Assembly (NCBI GenBank): GCA_933228895.1
Contig: OW121854.1
Coordinates: 8,373,131 to 8,437,130, forward strand
DNA: 64,000 bases
Source of the DNA: Platycnemis pennipes
Lineage: Eukaryota; Arthropoda; Insecta; Odonata; Platycnemididae
Direction of reading: 5' to 3'
A model generated the notes under the pieces. The model had not been told where the DNA came from, made no database searches, and saw only the letters and a list, made by a program, of their open reading frames with translations. A program made the position numbers and the translations under genes. Numbering within the stretch: the stretch's first letter is position 1; every line of letters begins with the position of its first letter. Shown piece after piece: positions 12,461 to 24,600 of this stretch.

Positions 12461-12604
12461 AATAAGATTGGCAATTTTCCTCAAAGATATCTTTACTACG
12501 ACCGGTTCCGATGTGATACATTATCATCAAGATCTGATGATAATGTATCACATCGGAACCGGTCGCAGTAAAGATTTCTTTGTGGAAAATTGCCAATCTT
12601 ATTT
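12461..12604. repeat. Near-perfect 144-bp palindrome with hammerhead-like motif
   Basis: AATAAGATTGGCAATTTTCC at the left and its reverse complement at the right enclose arms that run to the centre AGATCT. CTGATGA (12534-12540) is followed by CATCGGAACCGGTC, resembling a hammerhead core (CUGAUGA ... GAAAC) with one change. A shorter relative is at 32938-33040. Confidence 0.7.
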
Positions 12605-13842
12605 AATCCACACATCATGGTATAAGAGCCAGCTTCCTTCCTATGCTACCTTCAAATGCCTAGTTCTGTGAGGACGGTAATATTCTTTCCGTCTCCATCT
12701 CCGAAAATACTTACATCCTCAGAGACTTAATTCAACCAAATCTTCTCCATTTCGGCACCTCTGTCTGTCGTATTGCTAATTCTCTTAACTTCGCGTGTGG
12801 AAATTTTAATGAGACGCGTGGCTTAGCTTCCCAACTGTTTGCCATTAATGCTTACCGTATTTCCGAGGTGATACTGCGCATTTTTTGGCTGAATGTGATG
12901 CAATGGAACTCGTTAGTAATACCTTCGACTCTAAGTTTATTTCCTTTGTCTCTGCCCTTGTCATTTCCTCCCCCTTCAGCCCTTTTACCTTTTTCCGGTC
13001 ACCCTAGGGCCTGGAGACGGCGTGGATATAATAATAAGGAGAGAAACATCTCGCGCAACTAAAACAATAATTCCCTCCCTCCTATTTTCCGTTCCTATCT
13101 TCATTAGTTTCCCCCACAGCCACTCGCCGTCGCTGTCAGACGAGTGTGCTTTGTGCTGCCACTCAACGGCCGGGGGACAAATTAGGGTACGCGCTGTGTT
13201 CCTCTCTTTGTTTCCATTAAATCTGTCGCCCTTCGGTGCTCTCTTTCTTTCTTTCGTCCGTGGGGTGAGTAATCCCGCATGTGCGTGTGGCGCATGTCTT
13301 TTTTTTTCTTTTTACTCCCGGCTGCAGTCGAGGCGGGAAGTTGTGGCGCGCCGTGACGCGCTCTTTTGTTCCGGATGGGAGGGGGAGGCGCCGAGCGACG
13401 CCTTTTGTCCTCGTAGTTCGCAGCCACTGAGGGCGCCATTCGGACCACAATGCCCTGCGGGCCCGGTGTCACGGAATCCAAGGTGCCCGAAATTTAGCGT
13501 AGGCCGAGCCATCTTTTGGCAAATTATGTCGCATCTCGCCAACTGGCGATTTGACAATGGAAGGTGGTTGATGTCGCCTCAGTCATTCCTTAACAAACAG
13601 ATGAGAGCAAGGTTATCCCTATAACAATGGATTCAAGTGAGACCAGTGCGAATTCTCTGCTAACTTCGCATTTGTACTATAGCTCTCTTTTTATGAAGGC
13701 ACATTTGATCGTGATCCAGAGGTTTGCAAGTGTACCTCAAAGCGTTTCTCTCTGCTTCCGTGTCATATCATATTTTAGTTGGTTGTGCGAGTAGTGTAGA
13801 ATGGTGTTTTTATCCTGTTTTTGTCGCCACCCACTAAGTTGT
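12605..13842. other. Noncoding; GC-rich, CpG-containing patch 13100-13520
   Basis: A 200-codon open frame (13022-13624) and antisense frames overlap here, all compositionally driven. The patch has many CG dinucleotides and could be an old promoter-like island, but no exon is supported. Confidence 0.3.
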
Positions 13843-14383
13843 AATGGGGGTGTTTACTCGGAACCGAAATCGCAATTTTGTACACGAAATCGTTAGATGG
13901 AAACAAAAAAAGAATTTTGGTGTAAAAATTAATCTTCTAACCACAAACATTCGCTCATAAATCAAAAGTTAAAATAAGCAAAAGGTGACGCCCACCGAAA
14001 AAAGCTGCTTTGATAAAATTTACGTCATTTTCCTCCCGTCCTCCACTGTTTTTCGAGGAAGGGAAAGGAGTGGAGGGGGGTTCTCGGAAGGACTGCTCGC
14101 ACAGATGCTGTCGCACTGCCCCTATTGGCAGAGTCAGCTGTGTCCCCCCTCCAATTGCGATAAAGCAAAGTAGCTTCGCGGGCTCAGTTGTGATTGGACG
14201 AAGTCGATATACGTCAGAGGTTGCACCACGCCCACTTTTCCGAAAGGGTTAAAAACATCAGTTTTTCGACGCCTATAACTCGAGAAATAATTGACGGATC
14301 AAAAAACGGAAAAATAGGGGTAATTTCTTTTTTCAAACTCTATCCGATTCGACTGTTAAAAAAATATGGTAAACGACCCCATT
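13843..14383 (+). mobile_element. ~540-bp MITE, copy 2
   Basis: This 541-bp copy is colinear with 10666-11201, starting AATGGGGGTGTTTACTCGG and ending AAACGACCCCATT. Open frames crossing it are chance. No clear target duplication was seen. Confidence 0.75.
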
Positions 14384-14865
14384 CTCCATGGCAACTTGTG
14401 CAAATTATCACAGCCAGATTTGGGGAATACCGTGGGAAAGAAGTTGCACAACGGAATATGAAATGCGTTGGAGTTTCATTCCGAGTTCGTTGCATTCAAT
14501 TACTTCCTTGTTTCACCTCTTCGGTCCCCTTCTCCACTTACATGGACAACCGGTCATACTTCCCTCAGAGGGGAGCTTTATTGAGTAGAATATTGTACTA
14601 ATGTAGGTCCAATCTGTGGACGTATCAGATTTTGAAGTTTCAGCTTTGACAGCGCCAATTTCTCACACTTTAATGTATCTCTTTTCGGAAATCAACATGG
14701 CGGCCATAGAGCGAACTATATTTCTTCTATTTATCCCTTGACCATGGTGAATTTTTTTCTGTTAATTTACGGAATATTAATACAACAGGTGGTTCTTCAT
14801 TATTATTGATACGATCATCAAAATTTTCTCTCTTTTAAATGACAACTCGTAATAACAAAAAATCG

Positions 14866-15453
14866 AGGAGGTGGGAGAGTTCTGCTACTTGGGAAGCCGA
14901 ATAACCAGCGATGGACGAAGTAAAGGAGAAATTGCCAGTAGAATTGCCCAAGCGAAAAGGGCATTTTTACCAAAAGAGGATCCTGTTTACAGCTGCAAAT
15001 ACAAGCGGTGATGTGAGGAAACATTTCATTGTAACATACGTCTGGAGCATTCTACTATATGGCAGCGAAGCATGGACAAAAACAACAGCAGAGAAATCCA
15101 GGCTGGAAGCATTTGAAATGTGGTGCTACCGAAGAATGATGAAGATGAAATGGATTGATCGAGTGACAAACGAAGAAGAGTGAGAGAGAAGAGGTGTCCT
15201 CTGAAAACCCTAAAAAGAAGACGGGACAACTTAATGGGCCACATCTTTAGACACGATGGCCTGATGAAGACAATCGTCGAGGAAAAAATGAATGGGAAGA
15301 ATAGAAAAGACAGGATTCGTATGAGGTATATGGAGCAAGTTGTGAAGGGTGTAAAAGAGAGGAGCTGCGTCAATATGAAGAGGTTGGCCGATAGAAGAAT
15401 CGAGTGGAGGGCTGCGTCAAACCTATCCTAGGATTGTTGACCGATGATGATGA
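14866..15453 (+). mobile_element. RTE-like LINE 3' fragment, copy 2
   Basis: On the plus strand, pieces in shifting frames read EFCYLGSRITSDGRSKGEIA, then AFEMW, MKMKWIDRVTNEE, LKRRRDNLMGHIFRHDGLMK and RLADRRIEWRAASNLS. The element ends with GTTGACCGATGATGATGA. It is 5'-truncated and carries several frameshifts. Confidence 0.8.
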
Positions 15454-18033
15454 AATGACAGCTGCACAAATATGTGGATTATAAATAATTCAACAAAAAT
15501 AATAATGATAAAATTTTGCTATCAACGTATAACTGCAGCTACCCCATATGTTCTCAAAAGAGGCGAGAAAACGTTTTTTCGTAGGCCAGGTATTTTTCAG
15601 GACCGAAGAGGCTAAGCTTGTATATTTTGCATCTTATCGAATTCTTTGAAAGTATTGCCGGAAAAAAAACGACTACGCTTGGGTTGGTGTTTCTTCCGTT
15701 CCCTAGCGACTCAGGCGTCCCCCCACCTCCCTTACCCCTATGGCTCCCCCCCTTATGTGCACCCTAGGCTCTGTGCTCCCCTCAGCGATGGGCGTTGCTA
15801 GGGTTTTCCGTCTCCCCTTCCTGGTCCTTTTCCATGAGGGTGCGATTTGATCGGCGGCTTCGATTGAAGGGGCCAGAGAGAATGGAATGGACGGATTTAT
15901 GTCCCCCGCCGCGTGTGGCGAAATTTAGAGCGTTCTGCCGTTGGCAGGCACGGTTTGGCATCATTGCGTTTCCTGTTTCGCATTGTGATTGCCGACTGCC
16001 TCCGAGATCAGCTGTAAACTCACGAGTTATTAGAGGATCCCATAAAATTTTAGGTGGCGTGATTTTCTAGAAGTCAAAACTCTAAATGTGGCATCTCTCC
16101 TGTCTGGTCATATTCACTTCTGTAATCTTACAACCTGGTTAACATTTTCCATGATTTTTTGGTGATTTGTCTTACCGTTATATAAAAGATGCAATGAACA
16201 AACTCATGGCAAATCCTGGCAAAAATAATAAACTTGTACGCAAATTACGTAATTTACAGACCCATTGAGAGTAAAAACTAAATCGGTGGAAAGACTAAGA
16301 AATTTTAATGTTTTGTCCATTAAATACAGAAGGAATGAAAGAAATCGACCAAAATTTAGTTATTTTACTGAGCGAAAGAAAAATTTTCTGCGCTTTTCAT
16401 AGTATACATCTTCCTAAAAGCGTGAAAAAATCTAGTATATTTATATCTTAAGACTGTCAATGGGGCCTTTTTGCGGCCATTTTCAGCACAATCAGAATAA
16501 AACTATAGATTTGTAAAAAGACAAACGAAGATACAAACAATCTTTTTTTATACATGTAGATATCAAGTTCGTGTTGTTAGGCGTAACGAAAATATTCAAA
16601 TAAGAAAAATTTAGCATACCATAACGCAACTTTCATTTAGCTATGGGTTTTCTGCTGTTCTTCGAGTAAACATTAATTGATATCAATTATACAAGTGAGA
16701 TAAGGCAAGCACTTTTTTACAAAATTAAATCCTACATTAAATGGCCCATCTTATAGGTATTAGTTTTCCGTCAAAACGAAATTTCACTTTAATTTATTAT
16801 CCTGTAAATTTTACTGCAACATCCGTGCTCTGCGGGATAACCACGTTTATAATTGCTGATTTTCAACGTATTTATTATTCAAATATACGAAGGAAAGGCC
16901 ACATTATTTTATTGCCAATCGCAACAATCGCCAACGTAAAGCAATCAATACATGGCGTCTGATATACCGGGAATTTGGGTATAATAACAAGGATATCCCT
17001 CCCCAAAGGAGAGTTTATACTCTTTAAAGAATGGGAACAAAAGATAATCGTTAATGGAATTTATTTCTTGAAGAATTTCATGGAAAATTTAAGCATCAAT
17101 CACCATTGAAATAAAACGCTTTTTATTTGTTATGACAACGCCTAAATAGCGGCTTTAACTGCATAGAAATTTGCGTAGACGCATCATAGCATTAGCGATA
17201 TAGATATATCGCGCATCTCGCAACTGTTATAGCAGTCAACTGCTGCGTGTAAACGCTGCTTAATAGTTATTAGCAGTTGACTATCGTAGCAGTCAACTGC
17301 TGCGTGTAAACGCACTTTTACCCGGTGGACATCCCGAGAAAACTTCTTGAAACATGAGTTAGGAAATTTCTTTGGAGAAGTATTTTCTACTGACGATCGC
17401 GAAAACTGGATTTCCGATTCATTGAATTGCGATTTCCGGCGTCGCATGTCTGCTAATCTCAGTCGAGCGTGATTCTTCCCGTCGGGAACGGGATCGCAGC
17501 GGCGCAGTCGATTGTTCTTTGCCCCCTCCCCCCCCCCACCCACCGATTCCCATCCGGTGCGACCGGTCGAATCGAAAGCCGGGGATCGCAGCTGCCGACT
17601 AGAGAGTCTGACTGGAATACAATCCACTTTTTCTGGAAGATGCCGCCCCGATCCCCTCTTTCTTCCATTCTTCTCTCCGACGAGATATACTACTCGATGT
17701 TTACGAATCGTTTGCGCTCAATCGAAACTTTTATGTACTCACCGGATATGGATGCTGCTTCTATAATAACTATCCTTCATCAAAGAAAGCGGAATTCATA
17801 AATTGTGATTAGTGCCTCACCATATATGCCATTTTACGCAAAAAATTGGATCTAGAAATACCAGTTTACTAGAAAATTAAATTTTAAATTTAAGTTCATT
17901 CGAATAAGCTCAGCAATGGCGGAATGCGCTACCTTGATGCTGACGTAACAGATAGTTCCCGTTGCGAGGCAAAGAAAACATTCGTATTCTGAACTTACCA
18001 TTAGATTTCGCAGCCCCTCAGATCTAGTGAATA
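15454..18033. other. Noncoding; GC-rich patch 15700-16020 then AT-rich
   Basis: 15700-16020 has C runs and weak open frames. 16080-17180 is AT-rich and empty. 17400-17680 is moderately GC-rich with antisense open frames without recognisable domains. Confidence 0.35.
17220..17325. repeat. Direct and inverted repeats of AGCAGTCAACTGCTGCG
   Basis: GCAGTCAACTGCTGCGTGTA followed by AACGC occurs twice (about 17229-17253 and 17290-17314), with an inverted AGCAGTTGACTA between. This is a small local duplication. Confidence 0.6.
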
Positions 18034-18291
18034 CAGGGGCGTCGGAACTATTTTCGCTGGCAGGGGCCAACCTTGAAAAGGGCCCGCATTTTTTTGCGGA
18101 TAGGAGGGGGTAGAGACAAATTCCGCTAAAAGTGCACATGAAGATTGTAGAATATGCGTCAGAAGGGAAAAGGCAAGCTGGAAACAAGTGAAATTCAATT
18201 TTTATTCATGAAGACTCATTTCTCAAGGGCCCGGGGCAAATTCTGGGGGGAGGCCAAATGCCCCCCCTGCCCCCCACTTCCGACGCCGCTG
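18034..18291. mobile_element. 258-bp hAT MITE with perfect 8-bp duplication
   Basis: Ends CAGGGGCGTCGGAA and TTCCGACGCCGCTG are inverted repeats. Both flanks carry AGTGAATA (18026-18033 and 18292-18299), a perfect 8-bp target-site duplication of hAT type. The interior is GC-rich with C runs and noncoding. Confidence 0.88.
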
Positions 18292-18299
18292 AGTGAATA

Positions 18300-19684
18300 T
18301 GTATTGATAATTGCTCAAGAAAACAATCAAAAGTTTGGACAGTCCGATAAATATGGTGTTAATACATAGTCGTTTATATATTATATGCAGGCTCCTGCGC
18401 TTTCTGTTCTTGGAGTCCTCGCTATTGCGAAGCATGGAGTGAACTTGGCGCGACTGTGAGTCAAATTCACGGTGCGCTTAGTAAAATGGGTGCTTTTGAT
18501 TTGCGGCTACAGCCATGGCGATAGAGGGCGATCGCCACGCCGCACAGTGGTGCAGGAACCCTAATAATTGGTATTTTGGATTAAAAAATGCCCAATTTAT
18601 ATTAAATTTAGGCTACATAGGTATTCGAGGTCGCTGAATACGAATTTGGATTCTAAAAGTTTGGAAAATAAATTTTTCGCAAAAAATTTAGCTTAAATTA
18701 ACTCATATTTAACAATTACAGATTATGCGTATAGATTATGATAGATACGTCGGCTCAAATGAATATTAGCTTCATCGATCACCAGTTCACTACCTTCCCA
18801 TTACATTGATTTCACAACGGTATCGCTGGTGACAGAAGAATCTTTGAAATGAAATTTATTGTAATATTTCTTTCACTACGAACATAATATATCACCTTGA
18901 CGACGGTCGTATCAGGCTGTACATTACAATATATTTGTATCCTTTGTAAAAAGAACTTGAAGTTCCCCAAGTTTTGATCATAAGTTGTTTTTGGGAGCAT
19001 ATTTTGACTAAAATTGCATATCTACATGTAGGTAAATCATGCAAGAAAAGGATGAAAAAGTTTCGATCCATTATATTGAAAAGATATTGCACTTTTGTTC
19101 ATTTCAGAAGCAAATTTTTTTGAATTTGGTTTATAGGAAAAGTATAGTGTTGATTAAAAATTTTTGGGGAGGTATGGGGAAATTTTTTCGGAACTAGTAT
19201 ATGCATAATTGTATACTTTATGAGGTACAATATATTTTTTTACTGGATACCACAAAATATATATACTTTTGTAAACTAGAACGTGAATTTTCGATAAAAT
19301 TTTTCTTTATTTTCGAACAAGAAATTATGCAAAAAATATAATTTTGCAAATTATATTTGCTATAAATTAATACATATTTCGCTAATAATAACGCTTATCT
19401 AAAGTAACAAAATCCATTTTGCAGAACGAGAATCGGGGCAATACACGTTATATTAGAGAGAATTGAAGGTGATGCTGTGCCTGCTCCGTTTCAAGTGATG
19501 CACTTGCTGTCAGTGCAACATTTTCTTATCTTATCTACCAGAAGAGTAATTACAGCGATAAGTAGGTACTTACCTGAGATGACTTTGAATTCGTTAATTA
19601 TCGGTGTGTCCAATATATATACTCAAAAACCCTATATAGAAATTTTATTTAGACTCGTAAATGCCAATTATTAGGGATCCTGCA
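18300..19684. other. Noncoding AT-rich stretch
   Basis: No gene supported. About 18490-18560 contains GCGATAGAGGGCGATCGCC words related to those near the ends of the 470-bp repeat. Confidence 0.35.
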
Positions 19685-20157
19685 TCGCCGCGGTGCTTTC
19701 GATTTAGCTGGATCGCCGTCTATCGCCGGTGACTCTCTGCTCTGAGGAGAGCCGAACAGATGAAAAGCTGTTGGCGTAATATGACGTCACGTCAATCAAT
19801 GTAACAACAAAGTATCAACAATATTTTTTCTGTAAACACGCAGGCACAGAAAATGCATTCTACGGCATTTATCAATCAGAACCTCAAAAATACTGTTATG
19901 GCATTCCACTAACATACGAAGAAAAATTACTAAAATCAATCACGGTACCTTTTACCGATAAAACTTGGTGAATTGTATGGCTATTTCGAACTTTACCGGA
20001 CGATTCCCCTCGTTGCTACGTTCTTATTTACCTTCCAATTTCCTAAACTGACTGCGCAAGCGCAAAAAGCCTGGTGCCAGCTGTGTTTCATTTCGTGTGC
20101 ATCCTGGCGATCGACTGCTCCTGCGTTCGATAATCGGCTATCGCCGCACCTAAATGA
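19685..20157 (+). repeat. Unclassified ~470-bp interspersed repeat, copy 2
   Basis: It starts CGCCGCGGTGCTTTCGAT and ends near GGCTATCGCCGCACC, and is the inverted partner of positions 1-471. The first part contains ATCGCCGTCTATCGCCGG palindromic words. Its class is unknown. Confidence 0.75.
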
Positions 20158-20835
20158 ATAGCATCCAATGAATACCAACAGTTTTAAATGAGTGTACTGA
20201 ATAAAAAATTGTAACTTAAAATTAATAAAAGAAAATATTAATAAAGCAAAAGAATACTTGTACCTCAGATACTTGCTAATAAACTTTCTCAGAGTGCTTG
20301 GAAGCATCCACAGCAGCACCTGGCGGCAGAGACCGGAAATACCTTTGCGTCACACGCATAATTTACCGGCATGCAATAGTTTGCCGTCGTGTTTTCGCGT
20401 CGTTGAATTGTTTTCAATTTCCAATGAATGAGGAAAAATGCTTTACGTCATTTGAAGATCGAACGGCTTAAAATATACGATCCAGAGGTTATAAACGTTT
20501 GATCAAGACAATAAAAAAAATAATAGGGAAGTACCCTATTTAAGGGACTTTGGGAGGGAGTTGTGGGCGTTGGGAGGGAAACCCGGCGAGAAAACAGCCC
20601 GTACATACTTGAGCCAATACATTTAAGAGTTTCCTCCAGAATGCTGAGAACCTGTTTCCCGGCGAGCGCACCAGTACTCTCTCTGTGTCCGATACCGTGA
20701 ATGAGAGACTGAGTAAAATCATCCGTGGACTAATGTTCAAACGCTTTTCAAAATCATGAATCACGAGCGTATCTAATAAATAGATGCACGTATAGGATAC
20801 GTCATGAATATATAATTTATATCCAAGGCTCATCC

Positions 20836-21022
20836 AATCATGGATATCCCATGGACCCTCGATCTATGCATGGATATCCCTTAGGCATGGATATCCATGC
20901 ATGGATATCCAGCCATTGATATACATTTGATATCCAATGGATGTCCTTTGGATATCCATGCATGGATATCCAGCCATTGATATCCATTTGATATCCAATG
21001 GATGTCCTTTGGATATCCCATG
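20836..21022. repeat. 61-bp tandem duplication rich in ATGGATATCC palindromes
   Basis: The unit from 20901 (ATGGATATCCAGCCATTGAT ... GGATATCCATGC) is repeated at 20962 almost exactly, with partial units to the left. GGATATCC and ATGCATGGAT are self-complementary, so the array can form alternative hairpins. Confidence 0.75.
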
Positions 21023-21085
21023 CTGTATGGGTATGCACATACAACATTTTATGGGTCGCTGTACAAATATTTGTATGTATCTCAG

Positions 21086-21250
21086 AAAGTCGTATGCGGT
21101 CCCAACGTTGGCCCCATGAAAATTAAGATTGTTGGGCCAATGCCAAAAAATTCCGTTGGCTCAAAAGCAGAATATTGTTGGCATTACCACCAACGACTTA
21201 CCAACAGTGCAACGATTCCCCAACGGTGGGCCTACGATGAATGTTACTTG
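21086..21250. repeat. CCAACG/GTTGG-rich degenerate repeat
   Basis: Multiple short inverted words (CCAACGTTGGCCCC, TTGTTGGGCCAATG, CCAACGGTGGGCC) occur within 165 bp. It looks like a fragment of a short inverted-repeat element. No coding. Confidence 0.35.
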
Positions 21251-21533
21251 GGTAATAATTTTGCTGAGTAATGCATGTTTCGACGGATTTTTTTTCCGCT
21301 ATTTTCCCCACCTTCGATGCCTTTATTCACTCGGAAAAGCTTGGATATCGGAATACAAATAACGAATCTTAAACCATGACTTAATTTTAGTTCCGTACGC
21401 TGAGAAGAAAGTAGATCATCACGGTGCGTTAATTAGCGATGTGATGAATATGCGACAATCGGCGTGCATTGATGCGTGTGATTTTTGTACTTACTGTGGC
21501 TCCCGATTTCATTTCCGACTGTCTTCTGTTTAG

Positions 21534-21683
21534 CGACGCGGGCTGCCGTGGAGACGGACGTGGCGCTGTACATCGGCCTGGCTGTGGCCATCGTGGTCTT
21601 CGCGGTAGTGGCGCTGCTCATCGTCCGGCTGCTCCGGCGCAAGGGCCGGGACCACTCCATGTACGACATGGCTGGATCTTCCG
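21534..21683 (+). CDS. unc-5: unc-5 exon: transmembrane segment
   Basis: The acceptor is TTCTGTTTAG at 21524-21533 and the donor GTGAGC starts at 21684. The 150-nt exon begins with two bases finishing an upstream codon and ends with one base. It encodes a short outer segment (AAVETDVALY), a hydrophobic helix of about 22 residues rich in Ala, Val, Leu and Ile, then a basic stop-transfer RLLRRKGRDH. This matches the position and character of the single transmembrane helix of UNC5 just before the cytoplasmic region. The exon is locally GC-rich in an AT-rich setting, as are the other coding exons. Its 5' partner exon, expected to encode the second thrombospondin repeat, was not found upstream. 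Confidence 0.85.
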
Positions 21684-24600
21684 GTGAGCAAAAGACAAAT
21701 GCATGAATTCTGCATGATTTCAGACCTTCTAGGTAAGTAGTTTACTTCATCAAATCAGCCGATTTCACGTTGCTGCCTCATATCAATTTTCGGGCACTGC
21801 CTTTATCTCAACATTTATGCAATCCATGCTTTTATTAACTTAACTTCTTCTCATTCTGTCCCAAAGTACCGGGTTTCTGCTGCGTGGATAATGTGTGTGT
21901 CTATCTTTCGCCAGCATCGAAAGAGCATCATCAAGAGTCCTAAAGATGCTACCCTTAACCTTATAACCATAGTCGTTTACTCATAAATTAAAAATTAAAA
22001 TAAGCAGAAATTGACGCCCTCCGAACGATCTGCGTTGGCCGGGATTACGATGAACGTTTCCTGACGTGAGGGAAACGGACGGTGGCATTGTTGAAGCTAG
22101 AAGAATGGGAACGCAATTAAGCTAATTACGATGGCCGGACGATGACGGACCCGCCGACGCACGTTAAGGAAAGCTTGTCAAGGTCTAGCTTTCCCACCAC
22201 GTTGGTTTCCGTCAGCCAACCGCGAGCGACTTGAAAATCAAGTGGGGGGTAAATGTTCAGATGAGGGTGACACTTTTCAAACATTTTTTTTCGACCCCTG
22301 AAAATCGTCCTTTTTAGATGAAATTTTCACAACACATCCTGCTATGTTCACAATGGGGTCGTTTACCATATTTTTTTATTGCCGAGTCTGATAGAGTTTG
22401 TAAAATAAAAGGACCCGTATTTTTCCGTTTTCTGATCCGACAATTATTTCCCGAGTTATAAGCGGCGAAAAACTGATGTTTTTAACCCTTTCGGAAAAGT
22501 GGGCGTGGTACAATCTCTGACGTATATCGACTTCGTCCAATCACAACTGAGCCCGCGAAGCTACTTTGCCTTATCGCAAAGGGGGGGGACACAGCTGACT
22601 CGGCCAATGGGAGCGATTTCGACAGCATCTGTGCGAGCAGACCTTCCGAGAACCCCCCTTCACTCCCTTCCCCCTCCCCTGAAAGCAGTCAAGGACGGGA
22701 GGAAAATGACGTCAATGTTATCACAGCAGCATTTTCGGTGGGCGTCACCTTTTGCTTATTTTCATTTTTGATTTATGAGTGAATGGTTGTGGTTAGAAGA
22801 TTAATTTTTTCACTAAAATTCGTTTTTCGTTTCCATCTAACGATTTCGTGTACAAAATTGCGATTTCGGTTCCGAGTAAACGCCCCCATTCACATATGCT
22901 AGAAAGGTTTTGGAAAAAGGTAAAAAATTACGGTTTTACACCAATTCGAACCCAAGAGGTGACTGTTCGCCGCGCCGCCATATTGGAAAACGGCAGTGTT
23001 TCCAATCTGTCGTCGATCTTGATATACCACCAACAATTGAGTCGCTACGTTGGCGTTGACCCGTAACCACCGAGAGTTAAGGCCGGCGCGATGAGTCGTG
23101 ACGTCATCCTGAGTGGTGCTATGGTCGTACGTTCAGCCGTAACCACCGAAGCAAAATTCCACCCGGCTCTGTCAGCACGTATACTTTACTTATACACAAC
23201 CGTACGTATGACCGATGGTTAACTTTAAGCCATTAGTACTGGTAGTGATAAAGGTCTATCTTTGAAATTCGTAAGCTTATTGCCTCTTAAAATTAAAGTC
23301 AACGGAGAATTGATTCTAGGGTAAACGAAACTACCAACGTTATACCACGGAAGTTATGGGAAATGCGAAAAATCAATCGTTACTTGCTGAACAACCAAAT
23401 GACTTGGAATAATTAGGCTTCACAATAAAATCAGCAATTGGAGGCTTTTGAAGATAGTATTTTAAAGAGTTCACAAAGAGCTAAAGAGACAAGAAATCCA
23501 AAACTTTGAGTTCAGCAGATAGATCCGGAAAAATGAAAGACATGAGAAAAAATTGATCTACGCAATGCTTAGCTGAGTTTAGTTGACAAACGCAACTTAC
23601 ATAATCCAAGGCATAAATACTTTTAGTAAAGGGGAACAAAATATTCAATTTCACACTCACCTACTCTGTTTTAAGCACATCTCAGCCAACATCCAAGCAG
23701 ATATCATGTTCCTACTTAAGCTATTTAAGGTCTAGGTTGATAGAAAAGAGATACTCGAAACATTGTAATGCAAATAATTTTATTACTACAAATATGTGAC
23801 AAGAATATACACAACATTTTTTAAAAATATTCAAACATCTTGCCGTCATTGTCTTTTCCTCAGCCACCAAATCATTCTTTTTTGCAATAATTATTTAAAA
23901 AATATTAGTAGCTGCACATAACAGAATTTTAGCTGTATCTATTGATCCAAGTTGTCCGTCTAGTATTTTCCAGGGATAACGTAGGACACACCTAGCTCTT
24001 CATTGCAGTACGACGCTATGTCTACAAGTGCATACTTTGGGCAGTTCGGGAACAGGGATGGGACAGTTCCTGATCTCAGCCTTGGCCATTTCAGTGGAGA
24101 ACACAGTATTTTTCTTGTCTTCTCTTCGTATTCCTCCACAACTCGCAAGATATCATGTGGGTCAAAATGATCTTCACAGACCTAAAAGAGGAAAGTTTCA
24201 GTAATATTAATACAGAATACCAATACAATTTATTTATTATTCCCCCTATTTATGATACGCGAATATATATTATTCTCTTTCAATTCAGTGAATTAAATTC
24301 AAACTAATATCATAGCTGGGTGAAATGTTTGGCTAGTCTTCAAAGTCTAGAGATGGTTTCCTTCCAACTCTTGGTCATGAAATGTACACAGTCTACATAG
24401 TTCGCAAGGGTTTACTGCTAAAACTTATCTAAATCAAAGTGGAGATAATAGTCCGCAAGCCATCTAAAAGGTGTGTGGCATCGCAACGTCGTCGATTCGC
24501 ACTAACCTAGAACCCTTTTAACAAATCCCAATTTACGATTTGCTCGACCAATTATTTCGCGAATGTTTTCTCCACGTGAGATCATGAGTCGACTTATCTT

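Noticed and set aside
13022..13624. 200-codon plus-strand open frame
   Set aside because: Compositionally driven in a GC-rich patch, overlapped by other frames of equal quality; no domain, no splice partner.
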